Origin: Euleptes europaea
Lineage: Eukaryota; Chordata; Lepidosauria; Squamata; Sphaerodactylidae
Direction of reading: 5' to 3'
Assembly (NCBI RefSeq): GCF_029931775.1
Contig: NC_079321.1
Coordinates: 14,032,501-14,096,500 of the forward strand
Length of the DNA stretch: 64,000 nt
Made by a program: the position numbers and the translations under genes. How positions within the stretch are numbered: the stretch's first letter is position 1; every line of letters begins with the position of its first letter. The notes under the pieces are model-generated. The model was not told where the DNA came from. It was given only the letters and a program-made list of their open reading frames with translations, and ran no database searches. Below are positions 42,201 to 55,481 of the stretch, in pieces.

Positions 42201-45200
42201 TGAAGCGCTCCTGGTTCTGCTAGTGGGTTCGGGAGTAGTCTAATATATAGGGATGCCTTGATGTGTGCTCAGAAGTTGCACTAGGCGCAAAGAACAGTGG
42301 TCATCTAAGCCTGTCTCTGGGGCCGAGTCACAGTGTGGCTTGAGTTAAAGCATTCCAGACCTATTTGTACATCCTCAGTTTTTAGTCTTAAAAAGCTTGA
42401 AATAACTTGGGCTTTACATAGCCAGAGGATTGTTGCTTTTCGATTTAAAAAAAAATTAATTTTGCAAGAACATGATACAGTAAAGATAGTACAATATAGG
42501 ATAAGCACGCATTTATACAACCTGGATCTTAGTGAGTTGGGAAGACTATAAATAAATATCTCCTCTGAACTCAGTGAGACAAGCAGCCTATAAATCCATT
42601 CCTAGAATTCCATGAGTTCCCTGCCTTAGTTCTATATTCAATTTGCCTTAATATTTTCAGTACAGTACATTATCAGAAGCCTCTTATATTGCAGTAAGCA
42701 GTGGTGGACTGGCCAGGGTGTCAGCTTGCGCGATGGCAAGTGGGCCCCCTTAAACATTAGACAATATATTAAAAATGTTAATGACCTTTTAGTAGCTTGA
42801 AAATATAATAGAAGTTCCAATGCTATTACTGTACACAACTAAAATTTTAATTGTACCTTTTTTCCACTTATGCATTTTTTGAAAATTTTATCTATTTCTT
42901 ATAAAAATTAAATGATAGCCTTATGGTTGTGGGTGGGCCCCCCTTTGTCTCCTGGCAACCAATGTTTTTAGACCCAGTCTGCCACTGGCAATAAGTTGAT
43001 AGTTGATAAAGTTTATTGTTTGTGGCCAAAGGCCGTCATAATCTACCATACAAAACATTTAAAAGCAATACGTTCACTTTATGTTAACTTTCACCCACAA
43101 GCTGAAAAGGTGAAGTGGGAGGGAGAGAGAGACTAGGGGCTCTTAAAAATACTTCTCGTACATAATACAATAGGTATGTCTTCATAAACACGTGGAAGTC
43201 TTTTGTTAAAACTATTGGTTCATCGGTACATGCTTTTTGTTTTGCCTTTACAGTTTTGTGGAGCTGAACCGTTCAGCCTTTTTGGAACCAGAAAGCTTGC
43301 CCAAGCCGAAGAAGTCGCCGTTCATCAGCCAGAAGCTCGCTGGGCTGGTTGGGGAAATTGTCTGCGGGGGACCTCTGCCAGCCGCAGCTTGTCATGTACC
43401 TGTGTGCAGCTTCAATGGGCAAAATAAATACACCGGGGGGAGTGCTGCAGTGGACTCAGCCAGCGGCGGTCAGAAAGCCAACGCTGATGTCTCAGGTTAG
43501 ATGGAACGTTCAAATGAAATACTTTTATTGAGTTGACTCAAAGTCGTAGCAGACAACAAATGGACTCATAAAATCACAGCACAAACAGAAACAGATACAA
43601 ACAGTTACATTTCCAGTTAAGGGATGGAATGTTCACTCCCAAAGTCCAGAGGTGGGATGAGGAAGAAGAGGAAGAGTTGGTTTTTATATGCCGACTTTCT
43701 CTACCGCTTAAGGGAGACTCAAATCGGCTGTGAGGTAGGTGGGGCTGAGAGAGCTCTAACAGAGCTGTGACTTATCCAAGGTCATCCAGCTGGTAGGAGT
43801 GGGGAAACAAATTTAGTTCACCAGATTAGCCTCCGCCGCTCATGTGGTTCTCCAGATCAGAGTCCACCGTTCTTAACCACTACACCACACTGGCTTCCAG
43901 GCCTGGTGCAAAAATCCATGGAGGGGATACCCACATCCCTCAGAACACGTGCATATATAACAACCCTTGCTAACATGAAAAGTAGTCATGAAATGCCTAG
44001 TGCATCCGTTCAGGGTAACTGGTTGGCCATTGTGTGAAAAAGGGTGCTGGACTTGATGGACCACAGGTCTGATCCAGCAGGGCTTTCCTTATGTTGTTAC
44101 AGTGTCATCCTAAGCAGATTTGCCCCCTTTTAAGATCATTGTTTTCGGTGAACTTAAAAGGATGTAACTCTGCTTAGGACTGAATTGTTAATGAACAAAA
44201 AGCTTATTTCCCTGAGAAACCTTTACAGAGTGGCTTTATTTGTTTATTAAAGCGTTAGTCGTAAGAGAAATAGGTAGCAATTTGTAGAGAGTTTGAAGCA
44301 TTGTTCCAAATGCTTCATGCACATTATCTTGTATGCTTCACATACATTATCAGATTCTGGAAGCTGCTAAAAGAATTGAGTCTTCTTTGTGGTGGTCTTG
44401 ATCCAACCCAAAATATACCAAAATTGAGGGCATATTTTACTTTTTAACTGTTTCTGATGGAGGCACAGTCTGATAGTTAATCCTTCTTATCAAACCAATA
44501 ATGCATCAAATCTGTGGCAACAACAGCTGCAGAGATTAAAATACATCCTGTGCTGCCTTGTCTCTCTATTATTGATAATAGGTCTTTCCTGTTTTACAGT
44601 GCTCAAAACAATTTGCATTTAGTAAACCATTAAAAGCCATAGAAATGAATTGATAGAATGATAAATGCCATAACTAAGCATTAAAAGTGGATTCTTTGTA
44701 TACCTGATATATTAAGCCTGAAAATCTAAAGCCGGTTGTTCAGTGTGAATCGCAGCATTCTGGGTCTTGATGGAAGCTATCTCATGCAGTCAGGCCATTG
44801 GTTCTTTTAGCTCAATGTTATTTTCTCTGTGGCCCTAACAGCTCTCCATAGCCTCAGTGTTTTTCTGCCTGGGTAACTGAGATTCTTTTTCTGAAGACCA
44901 CTGGAAAGCAAGGACTTGGTCCCGGGGCTTCGCAGTCACAACGCCTGGGCATTCCCCCCTGAGCTTATTGAATTGCAAAGGCTCTCAGCTCTGCCCAGGC
45001 TTGGAGAGGAAAGTGGGTGTAAGTTGGCGCAATATTCTTTATCTTTCCAAGCAGCTGAATGTGTTTTCTCTCTTACCTACAGAAGCAAGAGCAGAAAGGG
45101 GTGATACAGAAGCACGTCAGTTTCATCCTCCGCTGTCGGTTTTACCCCTCCAGCCAGCCCCCATGCCTTCTGTTGCAGTGTCCACCTTTCAGCCTCTTCC

Positions 45201-48200
45201 GCAGCCGTTGCTGCCGCCGCCTCCAAAACCTCAGCCTGCTTATTGTGATACGGTGAGGAACTTCAGGAAAATGTCTGCTGTTGTTCCCTTCTGCACTAAT
45301 GAATTCAAAACATCGTTATGCCATTTTCCCACCCAGTCAGGGTTCCCAAGGTGGCATTCTGCCTGAGCCGACTTATTTGATACGACTTGAAGGACTGTAT
45401 TAATATTGTGTTTCTAAGCGCCAGGGCAAAGGGAGTGAAAAGCTTAAGCGCCGGCTGGTCATTCTCCACGCTTTCTTTTTGTTCCCAGGACATTGCGGAA
45501 GTAGTCGAAGAGCTTGTGCGTGATGTGCTGGAGGCAGAATGCAGGGAAATCGGCAGTGCGGGAGCAACTTATGTGCATTCTGCAATACGGTAAAGTTGCG
45601 ACTGCATTCCGCGATATGGTAAAGTTACAATTGCTGCACCCAGAGTGACAGCATCTGAGGCACATCATGATCTATTGGCTTGTTTACCTTTGCAGAAGTA
45701 GTCGAAATTCAGCCGTATGCCAATTTCAGTGGTCATGGAAAACTGTCTGGGCAACTTCCCCCCCCCTTTCGCTCATGTTCTCACTCCTGTTAACTTTAGG
45801 GTGTGTGTTCTACTCTCTTGCTTTTGTGGTTAAACTTCAGCATTGCTCATACACTTGTGAATGCCCTTTCTTTGGCTTGCAGTAGTAAAGTAATCCTCTG
45901 GGGTTTGTCTCCAAGAGCCATTTTCAGTAACAAGAAAAAGCTGGTTGGTATCGTAAGATGATTAAGGGATATCAAATATATTGCATTAGTCTCTCGGGGC
46001 AAACAAAAGCTTCCTTATACCAAGTCAGACCATTGGTCCGTCAAGGTCAGGAATGTCTTCTCTGATAGGCAGCAGCTCTCCAGGGTGTTTGGTACAGGCC
46101 TTTCACCTCACTTAGTCCCTGTACTAGGATGGTTCCACCTTTCCTCCAACTTAATTAAGTTGGAGGGATGGATCCTTAGGCTGGAGGAAGGCTTCAAACG
46201 TCACTGGAGCTGTGAAGATGGGGGTAGGATCCACCCCACTGTTTTTGGCTGGTCAAACAGACCATATCAATAAATACATACATACACCCCACTGTTTTAA
46301 TCGCATTTGTAAAAAAGATGGAACTGTACATCTACTTCAGTGCCAAGTAAAAGCCAAACAGTAGGCTTGGTCAGAGAATCATTCACATTTATGGAAACCT
46401 TGCCTGACTTCTGGAATAACTCAAATACTTGATCAGTATTTGTCTGGTCAGTAGACCAGCTCTTGATGAATCCAAAGCATAAGTAACTTGAGTAAAGGAG
46501 TGACTCATAAAGAACCTCTGGGATGGAGGATGGGAGAAGGGTCAACACCACTAGGGATTGTGCGCTGTAGGCATTCAAGTAAGACTTCATGGCGATTTCC
46601 TTTCTCCATACAGGATCTCTGATGCTACCGCGGAGGAAGTCATGACAGAAGTGACGCTGGAAACGCTGAGGCAAATTTCTTCTAATACTTTAAACGCAGA
46701 AAGAGAGAGATTTGAAGAGGAAAAACGGCGGGCTGAAGAAGAGAGGTAAACTTTCTTCTTCAGCATTTGTACAAGAGACGCAAGATCGTTTGAACTCAAC
46801 TCAAACATTTAAAGGACTGGCGTTTGTTACGGCTAGCTGACTGAACTGTGGAAGGAATACAACCCCTCTGTACTGGGAAGTGGCAGATGTCACACGACTT
46901 ATAAAAAGGGGTCCAGAGAATTATAGGCCCATTAGCCTAATATTTGTTCTGAGTTAATTAGTAGAAACTGTTATTGAAGAGGGAATTATTAAGCACATCG
47001 AGGAACAAAGCTTGCTGAGGGAAAATCTGCATAGGTTCTGCAAAATGGAAGTCCTGCCTCACTAGCCTTTTGGGAAAGTTGACAAACATGTAGATGGGGT
47101 ATAATGCCATAAAGTCCCCCTTCCAAAGTGGCCATTTTCTGCAGGGGAACTGATCTGTCACCTGGAGATCAATTGTAATACCAGGAGCTCTCCAGCCACC
47201 ACCTGGAGGTTGGCACCCTACCTCCAGGGCAACTGGTTGGCCATGGTGTGAAAACAGGCTGTTGGACTGGTTGGACCATGGGTTTCATCCAGTGGGGCTT
47301 TTGTATTCTTAAGTCTGCCTTTCCATGTAGAAGCCCATTTTTAAAAATGACCTTTTCCTCCCATATTTTTGACGTTCTCTATTTTAACTGTTTGCTTGAG
47401 CCAGTTCCTCTTCATTTTTGTATTTTCAACATAGTTAAACTAGAACAATATGAAATATAATGAATGAAATATAAATGAAATGTAGTTGATATGACCAATG
47501 TCCCAAGAAATGTTTCCGTTCTGATACGTTACCCTTATATAGTTTTAGTTTTTGGTGTTAAATTGTTGGTTTACTCAGGACTGGAATTATAAGAACTGTT
47601 TTACTTGTTGCATCTGTCTGCACACAGTGTGTTTTTTCCCTCTACATCTTAGACGGAAGCGAGAAAGAGAGCAGACCATAACCATGTTGAGCCAGTCTTT
47701 GGGTGCAGAATTCACAGAAGAAGTAGTAAGGGAAATTGTGGGAGAGATTTCAGCTAAGGAGTTAAAGTAAGTGGGAAAAAATTAGCAATTACCAAGTACA
47801 TGTATATTTATTTTATGTATTTATTAGAACATTTATATCCTACCTTTCCTTGTAGTTCAAGGTGTGTGTGCTATACGGTGTGCATATTTTGTATTACTGA
47901 TGCAAAGTAGAGCGGGTCCAGAGGAGGGCGACCAGAATGGTCAAAGGTCTGGAATCCATGCCCTATGAGGAGAGACTTAGGGAGTTGGGTTTGTTTAGTT
48001 TGGAGAAGAGAAGGTTGAGGGGAGACATGATAGCCAGGTTCAAATATTTGAAGGGATGTCATGTTGCTGAGGGAACTAGCTTGTTCTCTGTTGCTCCCGA
48101 GACTAGGACACGGAGTAATGGATTTAAACTAATAGAAAAGCAATTCCACCTAAACATTAGGAAGAACTTTTCTGACGGTGAGGGCTGTTCGACGGTGGAA

Positions 48201-51200
48201 TGTGCTGCCTCGGAGGGTGGTGGAGTCCCCATCTTTGGAGGTCTTTAAGCAGAGGCTAGATGGCAATCTGTCGGGAGTGCTTTGATTGTGGGATCCTGCA
48301 TGGTAGGGGGAGGGCTGGGGTCACTGGGGATATGGGGGGAGGTAGTTGTTAATTTCCTGCATTGTGCAGGGGGTTGGACTAGATGACCCTGGTGGTCCCT
48401 TCCAACTGTATGTTTCTATGAGTCTAAAAACAGTCTTGTTCTTTTTGGTCAGTTATGAAACAAACAAGCTTAATTAAAATATTGTGCTATAAATAATTTC
48501 CATTCCAATCACAATACTACAAAACCAATCCAGTTGCTCTTTGGATCCCCACACCAGGATCTCCTTGAAAGAAGGTGGGCATCATACCCATTCCGTAGTT
48601 ACTGTTCTCTGAAGCCAGACTTCTGAACCAGGAAGGTATGGGTGGTCAAGGAAGTAAATTGTGCAAACTCATTCATGTCTTTATAGACGTTACTCAAGAG
48701 AAATTTCCACACCCCTTAATTAATAGTTCCACACCCCTTAATTAATAGTCTGGATTAGTGTCCAACAACACAGCATTTTCTCTTCAAATAAAGCCATGCA
48801 AACTGAATTAGATCTTTTAGCCAACCACCCATAATAACTAATGCACATGAGAAAATATCCAATCTGGGCACTGAACCATTGTAGAAAATCTGGCTGGTCA
48901 TATAATGATGTCTCTCTTGCTAGCCATTTTTTTGGTATCTCACCAGTATTTTCGTTGTTGGGGAAAAAACCCTGGTGCTTTTCTTTGTGAAGACAGCCAG
49001 GGTTCCTGTTTAATCAGGGCTTGTAGTGTTGATCAGGTTAAAGATTTCATGTTCCTAGAAATGTTTAGCCTTTACAGACTTTGCATCTTTCCCCTTTTGA
49101 AGAAGTAGAAAGTAGTTCTTGGACTCGCAAAGAAGACCAGGAACACTTAACTATGTCATAGAAATCTCGAAATGTTCCGTTCTCATTTTTCTTCGTAAAT
49201 ATTTTTAGTGTTCACTCTGTCTCGAATACTCTTCAGTTAGCTGTGTCCGTTTTCTAAGGATTTTTTTTTTAAATTCTGTCCCAGGTGTGCTGTGGAGAAA
49301 GACCAAAGAGAGCGGGTTGCTCGTTGCTCAAAGGAAGTGTGTTCTGAAATAGTGGGTGTGTTTCTGGAAGATGAGATTTTCCACTGTGCCAAGGAAACCC
49401 TGCAGGAACTCCAGTGCTTCTGCAAATACTTACAGCGGTATGTTGAATGAAGCCATTCCAGCAGAACGGCCTGAGATTTGCCCTTGCAAAAGTGTGTGTT
49501 GCATGCGCGGCCCATTAATAGCCTTCTCTTCCTCGGAGCAGCTCAGAGTAACTTACCAGGAGCCCTCTCATTTTGAGAGCCAGCGTGGTGTAGTGGTTAA
49601 GAGCGGGGGACTCTGATCTGGAGAACCGGGATTGGTTCCCCACTCTTCCACATGAGTGGCGGACTCTAATCTGGGGGATTTGGTTTGATTTCATACTCCT
49701 CCACATGAAGCCTGCTGGGTGACCTTGTGCCTGTCGCAGTCCTCTCAGAACTCTCTCAGCCCCACCTACCTCACAAGCTGTCTGTTGTGGGGAGGATAAG
49801 GGAAGGCGATTGTAAGCCTCTTTGAGACTCCTTAAAGAAAAAGCAGGGTATAAAAACCAACTCTTCTTCTTTTGAGCAAATTGCTAAAGAAGCCCAGAGC
49901 TTTAGTCAAGAAGTGAAATCACCACCATCTTCATCTTTCACTGGAACGAGAAAGCAAGGTAGATCCTAGTCATCTGGTCACAACAGGGGGAGAAAGGGCA
50001 AGCTCCTTCTCCTCGCCTCAGTCTTCCATGGCCTTTTGTCCTTGAGACCCCACTCCACCCCCAGAGCCAGCTTTGTGAAGGAAGGGGACAGTGGGGAAAG
50101 GTTCATTTCCGCCAGTGCTTTCTACCGGCACTTTGTAGGCTCCGACCCCCTAAATGGAAATAATAATGTTCTGAGAATGCCAAAGCTGTTGCTGCAGTTG
50201 TAAAGAAATGGTTTAGTAATAGAACTTTGGAAAATAATGAAACTGAGCAATAACTTGAAATGTTTGTCTTCTCCCCCACCCCTTTCTTATAAAGATGGAG
50301 GGAAGCCGTTGCAGCCCGAAAGAGGCTGAAGCGTCAGATGAGAGCGTTCCCGGCCGCTCCGTGCTGTGTGGACCCCAAAAACCAACTGAAGGCTCTGTTG
50401 CCCAGCGCAGAGTGCCCTATCTCCAGAGAGAACCTGGCGAAAGGGATGGTAGACCTGGGGCACGCGGGAAGGCTTGGCACCTCCTGTTGTAGGTAAGTTC
50501 CTGCTTCATGCTGTAGAGCCTCGGCGGGAATCTGAAGATATGTACATCTGAAGGCACCATGAACCTGTCATGTCCCCTTTGCCATGGGAGAGAGATTGCC
50601 CCTCCTCCTCCTATGCATATGCATGTTACAGGGGTCCAGAGGGCAAGATTCTGCTCCCAAAAGCGTGTTTCTGTAATACGTAACGGGGCTCGCTGTTACA
50701 GTCCTTTTCAAAAGCAGGTGTTGTCCTTTGGAGAGCCCATGTGTACGGTTTCCTAGCTTACTAGCATTGGGGTCGGTACATATGCATGTGTACACAGCTT
50801 TCCCTGCAAGTATGAAATCGGGTTAAAAGGCCAAAGTAGCCCACGGCTTTGTGTTTGGCTTAGGGACTCATCTTTCCTTCCTTGCAAGTTTGACGAATAA
50901 GAGGATACCAGTTGGTAACTGCACGTGGTGGGGTGCTCATAAGAACATAAGAAAAGCCATGCTGGATCAGACCAAGGTCCATCAAGTCCAGCAGTCTGTT
51001 CACACAGTGTTCAAGCCGGTGCCTCTAGGAAGCCCACAAACAAGACAACTGCAGCAGCATTATCCTGCCTGTGTTTCATAGCACTTAATATAACAGGCAT
51101 GCTCCTCTGATCCTGGAGAGAATAGGTCTGCATCATGACTAGTATCCATTTTGACTAGCAGCCATGAATAGCCCTCTCCTCCATAAACATGTCCACTCAC

Positions 51201-54200
51201 CTCTTAAAGCCTTCCAGGTTGGCAGCCATCACCACATCCTGGGGCAGGGAGTTCCACATTTTAACAATGTGTTGTGTGCTCAATGCTTGCTGTTTCCTAA
51301 ATGCCCTTTGTTTGCTCTGTTTACTTTTAGGCTAGCGCGGCTGCGACAGAAGACGATCCACCAAATGAAAGTGCAGTATTTTTATCAGCAGTTATTAGGG
51401 TATGGCAGCTTCCCAGCATTCCTTGCAGTAAACAAACTTGGTAGAACTCTGCCAGTTAGTGGGGCAAGGAAAAGGGACCACCTATGGATAAATGGTATGT
51501 GTGTGTGTGTCTACATGTGCAGGAGACTTTTGAGGTATGCTGAAAAACATTCCTTGTAAATCTAATTTAATTTTTTTTTAAAGCGTCAGTTGTGCTTTTT
51601 TTTTTTTTAAAGAGAGGCATGGAATGTTGAGCATTGGCTAAATAGAAGAAGATAAGGGAGAGAGTGGCCTGATTGAAACCTATACAGTCTTGGAAAGGAA
51701 AAGAAAATTGGGTTCCCCCCAGCCAGGATACTATAACCTCCTTAAGGCTCTGACTGCTTTTATGTAAAGAGTCCCAGTAGGCAGACTTAATTTGAATCAG
51801 AGGGAAAATAGAGTCCTAATTAATTGGACTCTTCCACCCCTGCCCTGAGATCCTTTAAGCTGCAGAGCCCTAACACAGTGCTTTGAAAGTAGGGATGTTT
51901 GTATGTTTGGGAGAAAAACAGACCAGTTCCTTCTCTCCTCCCCCACCCCCAGCAGCCCCAAGAGAGCCAGCGTGGTGTAGTGGTTAAGAGCAATAGACTC
52001 TTAATCTGGAGAACCAGGTTTGATTCCCCACTTCTCCCCACAAAGCCAGCTGGGTGATCTTGGGCTAGTCACAGCTCTCTCCGAACTCTCTCAGCCCCAC
52101 CTACCTCGCAAGGTGTCTGTTGTGGGGAGAGGAAGGGAAGGCGATTGTTAGCCACTTTCAGAGCCCTTCAGGTAGTGAAAAGTGGGGCATAAAAACCAAC
52201 TCTTCTTTTCCCATTCAGCACAGGAAGGGAGGAGGATATGCTTCCAGGGTTGTTTTAAAGTCTCTGAACTGCAAACCAGCATGCTTCAGTTGCACTAGAA
52301 ATATCAGTGTGCGTGCTTGTGCAGAAGTTTACGGGGATTTCAAAATGGGAAACTTGGATTTACATCAGTGACTTTTCTTAACTTAGGAGGGGTTAATTTT
52401 AACAATGTCACTTAACTGTATTTTGATTGAATCCAAGTGATGCCGTTTGGACTCCGCTGGATCTGCCATCCTTGGTGGCTGAAAATATTCCAGAGCAGCA
52501 AGAAAAAGTCTTTTGGAAGGTACTTTTGGTGCTGCCGGCCTGTGAGGAACTCCCGGTGGAAGATCCCAGCAGGTATGAATCATATTCAAATGCCTTAATT
52601 TTGTTGGTAGCTTTACACTGCTAGAGCCTTGCAAGACTCTCCTTGGGGTTCAGCTTACTACCTCTCCCTCCTCTGCTGAAGCTGCCTATAATTCCTTGCC
52701 TCTGAACCCGCTGCCTACACTGTTCCTTTTCCCTTGCCCCCCGAGTTGCTGGGCTCTGTTTCATCTGCTTCTTGAATAGAGAGGTATAATGTTTACTTCT
52801 ATTTCTAAATATTGTGCTAAGAGCCAGTTAACTAATATTTATAAGAACTGCGGTCACAGAAGGGTTTTGCTCTGACAGAGCTGCCCATGCCGCAAGAAAG
52901 CAACAAGCTGAATAAACTGAGGAGAGAAGAGGGCTGGAAAAGAAGGATGAAAGCAGACAGGAAGGCAAACCTCAGAAAGGGAGTATGAAACTGTCTAAAA
53001 GCCAAGTGAATTCTATGGAGAATTACTCTTCCTGGGTGCAGCACATAGTAGATCGCTTGTGTAGCAACATGACCCATATGCAAACCCACAGCAAGAGGAC
53101 TTGGCCCTAGGACGAATAATCTTTATAGCTATCTTTGCGGGCAGATGTCTTTCATTGGGAAAGACATTAGATGTTTCAAGCCGCTGTTATCGGAGCACAC
53201 TCTGTGCTGAGCGATGTCGTTTGATCGAATCTCATTTTAGTTTCAGTCCTCCCTCTCCAACATAATAAACACGGCTAGGGCCTACCCCAATGTATCCTCC
53301 CATAGCTTTATCATGTAGCATTGTCTTGGACAGGATATCAGAAAGGATGATAATGCGGGATTTAGGTGGGATTTAGTTTAGTTCTGCAAGGTCTGTAAGA
53401 CAGAGATGTGTCGCCAGGCATATATATAGTTGAGATAGCAACGGTTAAGTAGATCAGCTGGCCTCCCTTTATTCTCCCTTTCCCTCCCTCTTTTTTCTTC
53501 CCTACTCCTTCCTTTTTTCTGTCTCTTTTTTCCCTTTTCCTATTTTTCCCTTCTCTTTTTGTTCCTTTTCTTCTTTTCCCCCTGGTTCTTTTTCCTCTTG
53601 TCTTCTCCTTGGAGGACCTATGAATCCCTGGGTAATTGTCGGTCACCTGCCTACCACCATTATGAATCAACTCACCACCAAGAGACCTTATTATATATCG
53701 TAGGTATGTAATTAGAATGCCATCCATCAAGTGAAATTTGGATTTATGATTTTAAATTGTATGTTTTTTTTAACGTATGTGTTATATATTTTATATTGTA
53801 ATGTATTATTTTTGGAAGCTGCCCTGAGCCTGGCTTGGCTGGGAAAGGGCAGGGCATAAATAAAATAAAAAAATTTAAAAAATGGTTCCAGGCAGGTAGT
53901 CATGTTAGTCTCTGATAGTAAAATAAAGTAGGAACCCAGCAGACAAATAAAGACAAATAAAATTTATTCCAGCTGAAGCTTTCTCAAGTCACTGCTCGCT
54001 GGGACAGACGTTTCTGAAGGAGTGCGCTCTGATCCAGAAAAGCCTGTGCTGGAATCAATTTTGTCTGCCTTCAAGCCAAAACATCAGACTCCTGTTTTGT
54101 TTTATTCTTCAGGGATAATCCCTTAGATTAAAAATGTTTGACACATTGAACTGAGGCTGCGGCTTACCTGTTAAATTTGCGATGTTATGCTGGAAGGTGT

Positions 54201-55448
54201 TTTTGTGTTTGTGCATTCACAGAATTCTAGCAGGTTGGTTGAAAGCTAAATTCACGACCGATAAAAATGCCCAGGCTACTGCATCAGTGGCGGACGACGG
54301 ACTCCGGACGCTTGCGCTCCATACCTCTCTTTGTGCGCAGGGAGATCAGGCTGTTTGTGTTAGTGTGTGTGTAAAGGTTGGTCAACTTTTGTTTTTATTG
54401 CTTTACCTTGGTGTTGCGAAATCGGTTACTTTGGCTATTACAAAGTCAGGTGTGCTGCAGTGCGCTGGGCGTGGGGCAGCCTTTGAAGCCAGTCTGGAAA
54501 GCGTCAGCGGGTTCAAAACGTGGCAGCCAGGCCACTGTCGGGTGGAATGCGAAAATCTGCATTGGCTGCCCATTTCTTTGAAATTAAATTTTTTTTAAAA
54601 AGTGTTGAAATTAAATCGGAAGAGTTTCTGTCTAGACGTTAGGAAGAATTTTCTAACAGTTAAAGTGGTTCCTCAGTGGAACAAGCTTTCTCGGGAGGTG
54701 GTGAGCTCTCCTTCCCTGGAGGTTTTTAAGCAGAGGCTAGATGACCATCTGTCAGCAATGCTGATTCTATGGCAGATCATGAGAGGGAGGGCATCTTGGC
54801 CGTCTTCTGGGCATGGAGTAGGGGTCACTGGGTGTGTGGGGGGGAGGTAGTTGTGAATTTCCTGTATTGAGCAGGGGGTTGGACTAGATGACCCTGTGGT
54901 CCCTTCCAACTCCATGATTCTATGATTCTTTCTCTACACAATTAAAGTGCTGGTTTTTATCTGTAAGGCCCTACATGACTTGAGACTTTGTGGGGGGGGG
55001 GGGCTCGAAGGACTGTGTCCTCTTTTACTGTCCAGCCCTCCCGTTAAGACCTTCCTCAGAAGCCCTACTCTCTGTGCTTCTGCCTTAAGAGGTGAGGCAG
55101 GTAGCAAGCAGAGACAGGGCTTTTCTCGCTCAGAGGGAGAAGGGCATCTTCATTATGGGTGTTTCCTTTTCCTCTTATCTCGGGAGGCAGGAACCAAATA
55201 TTTAAATTTTTCTGACCTCTGAGGGTAAACGCCCCCTTGTGATCAGTTCTATTTCCTGCCTTGAACGGGAGAGCAGCCTTCTAGCAGCTCTCTGCTACAG
55301 AAATAATAGAGAAACCTTAACCTTACTTATTAGACCTAAAAATATTCTTATTTTAACAAACCTAAACTTAACCTAACTAATCTACTACTCAATTCTATTT
55401 ACTGTCTTAATTTTCTGCCTATTCTCCTCAGAAGGGTCTTTTCCCGCC

Positions 55449-55481
<33 letters not shown>

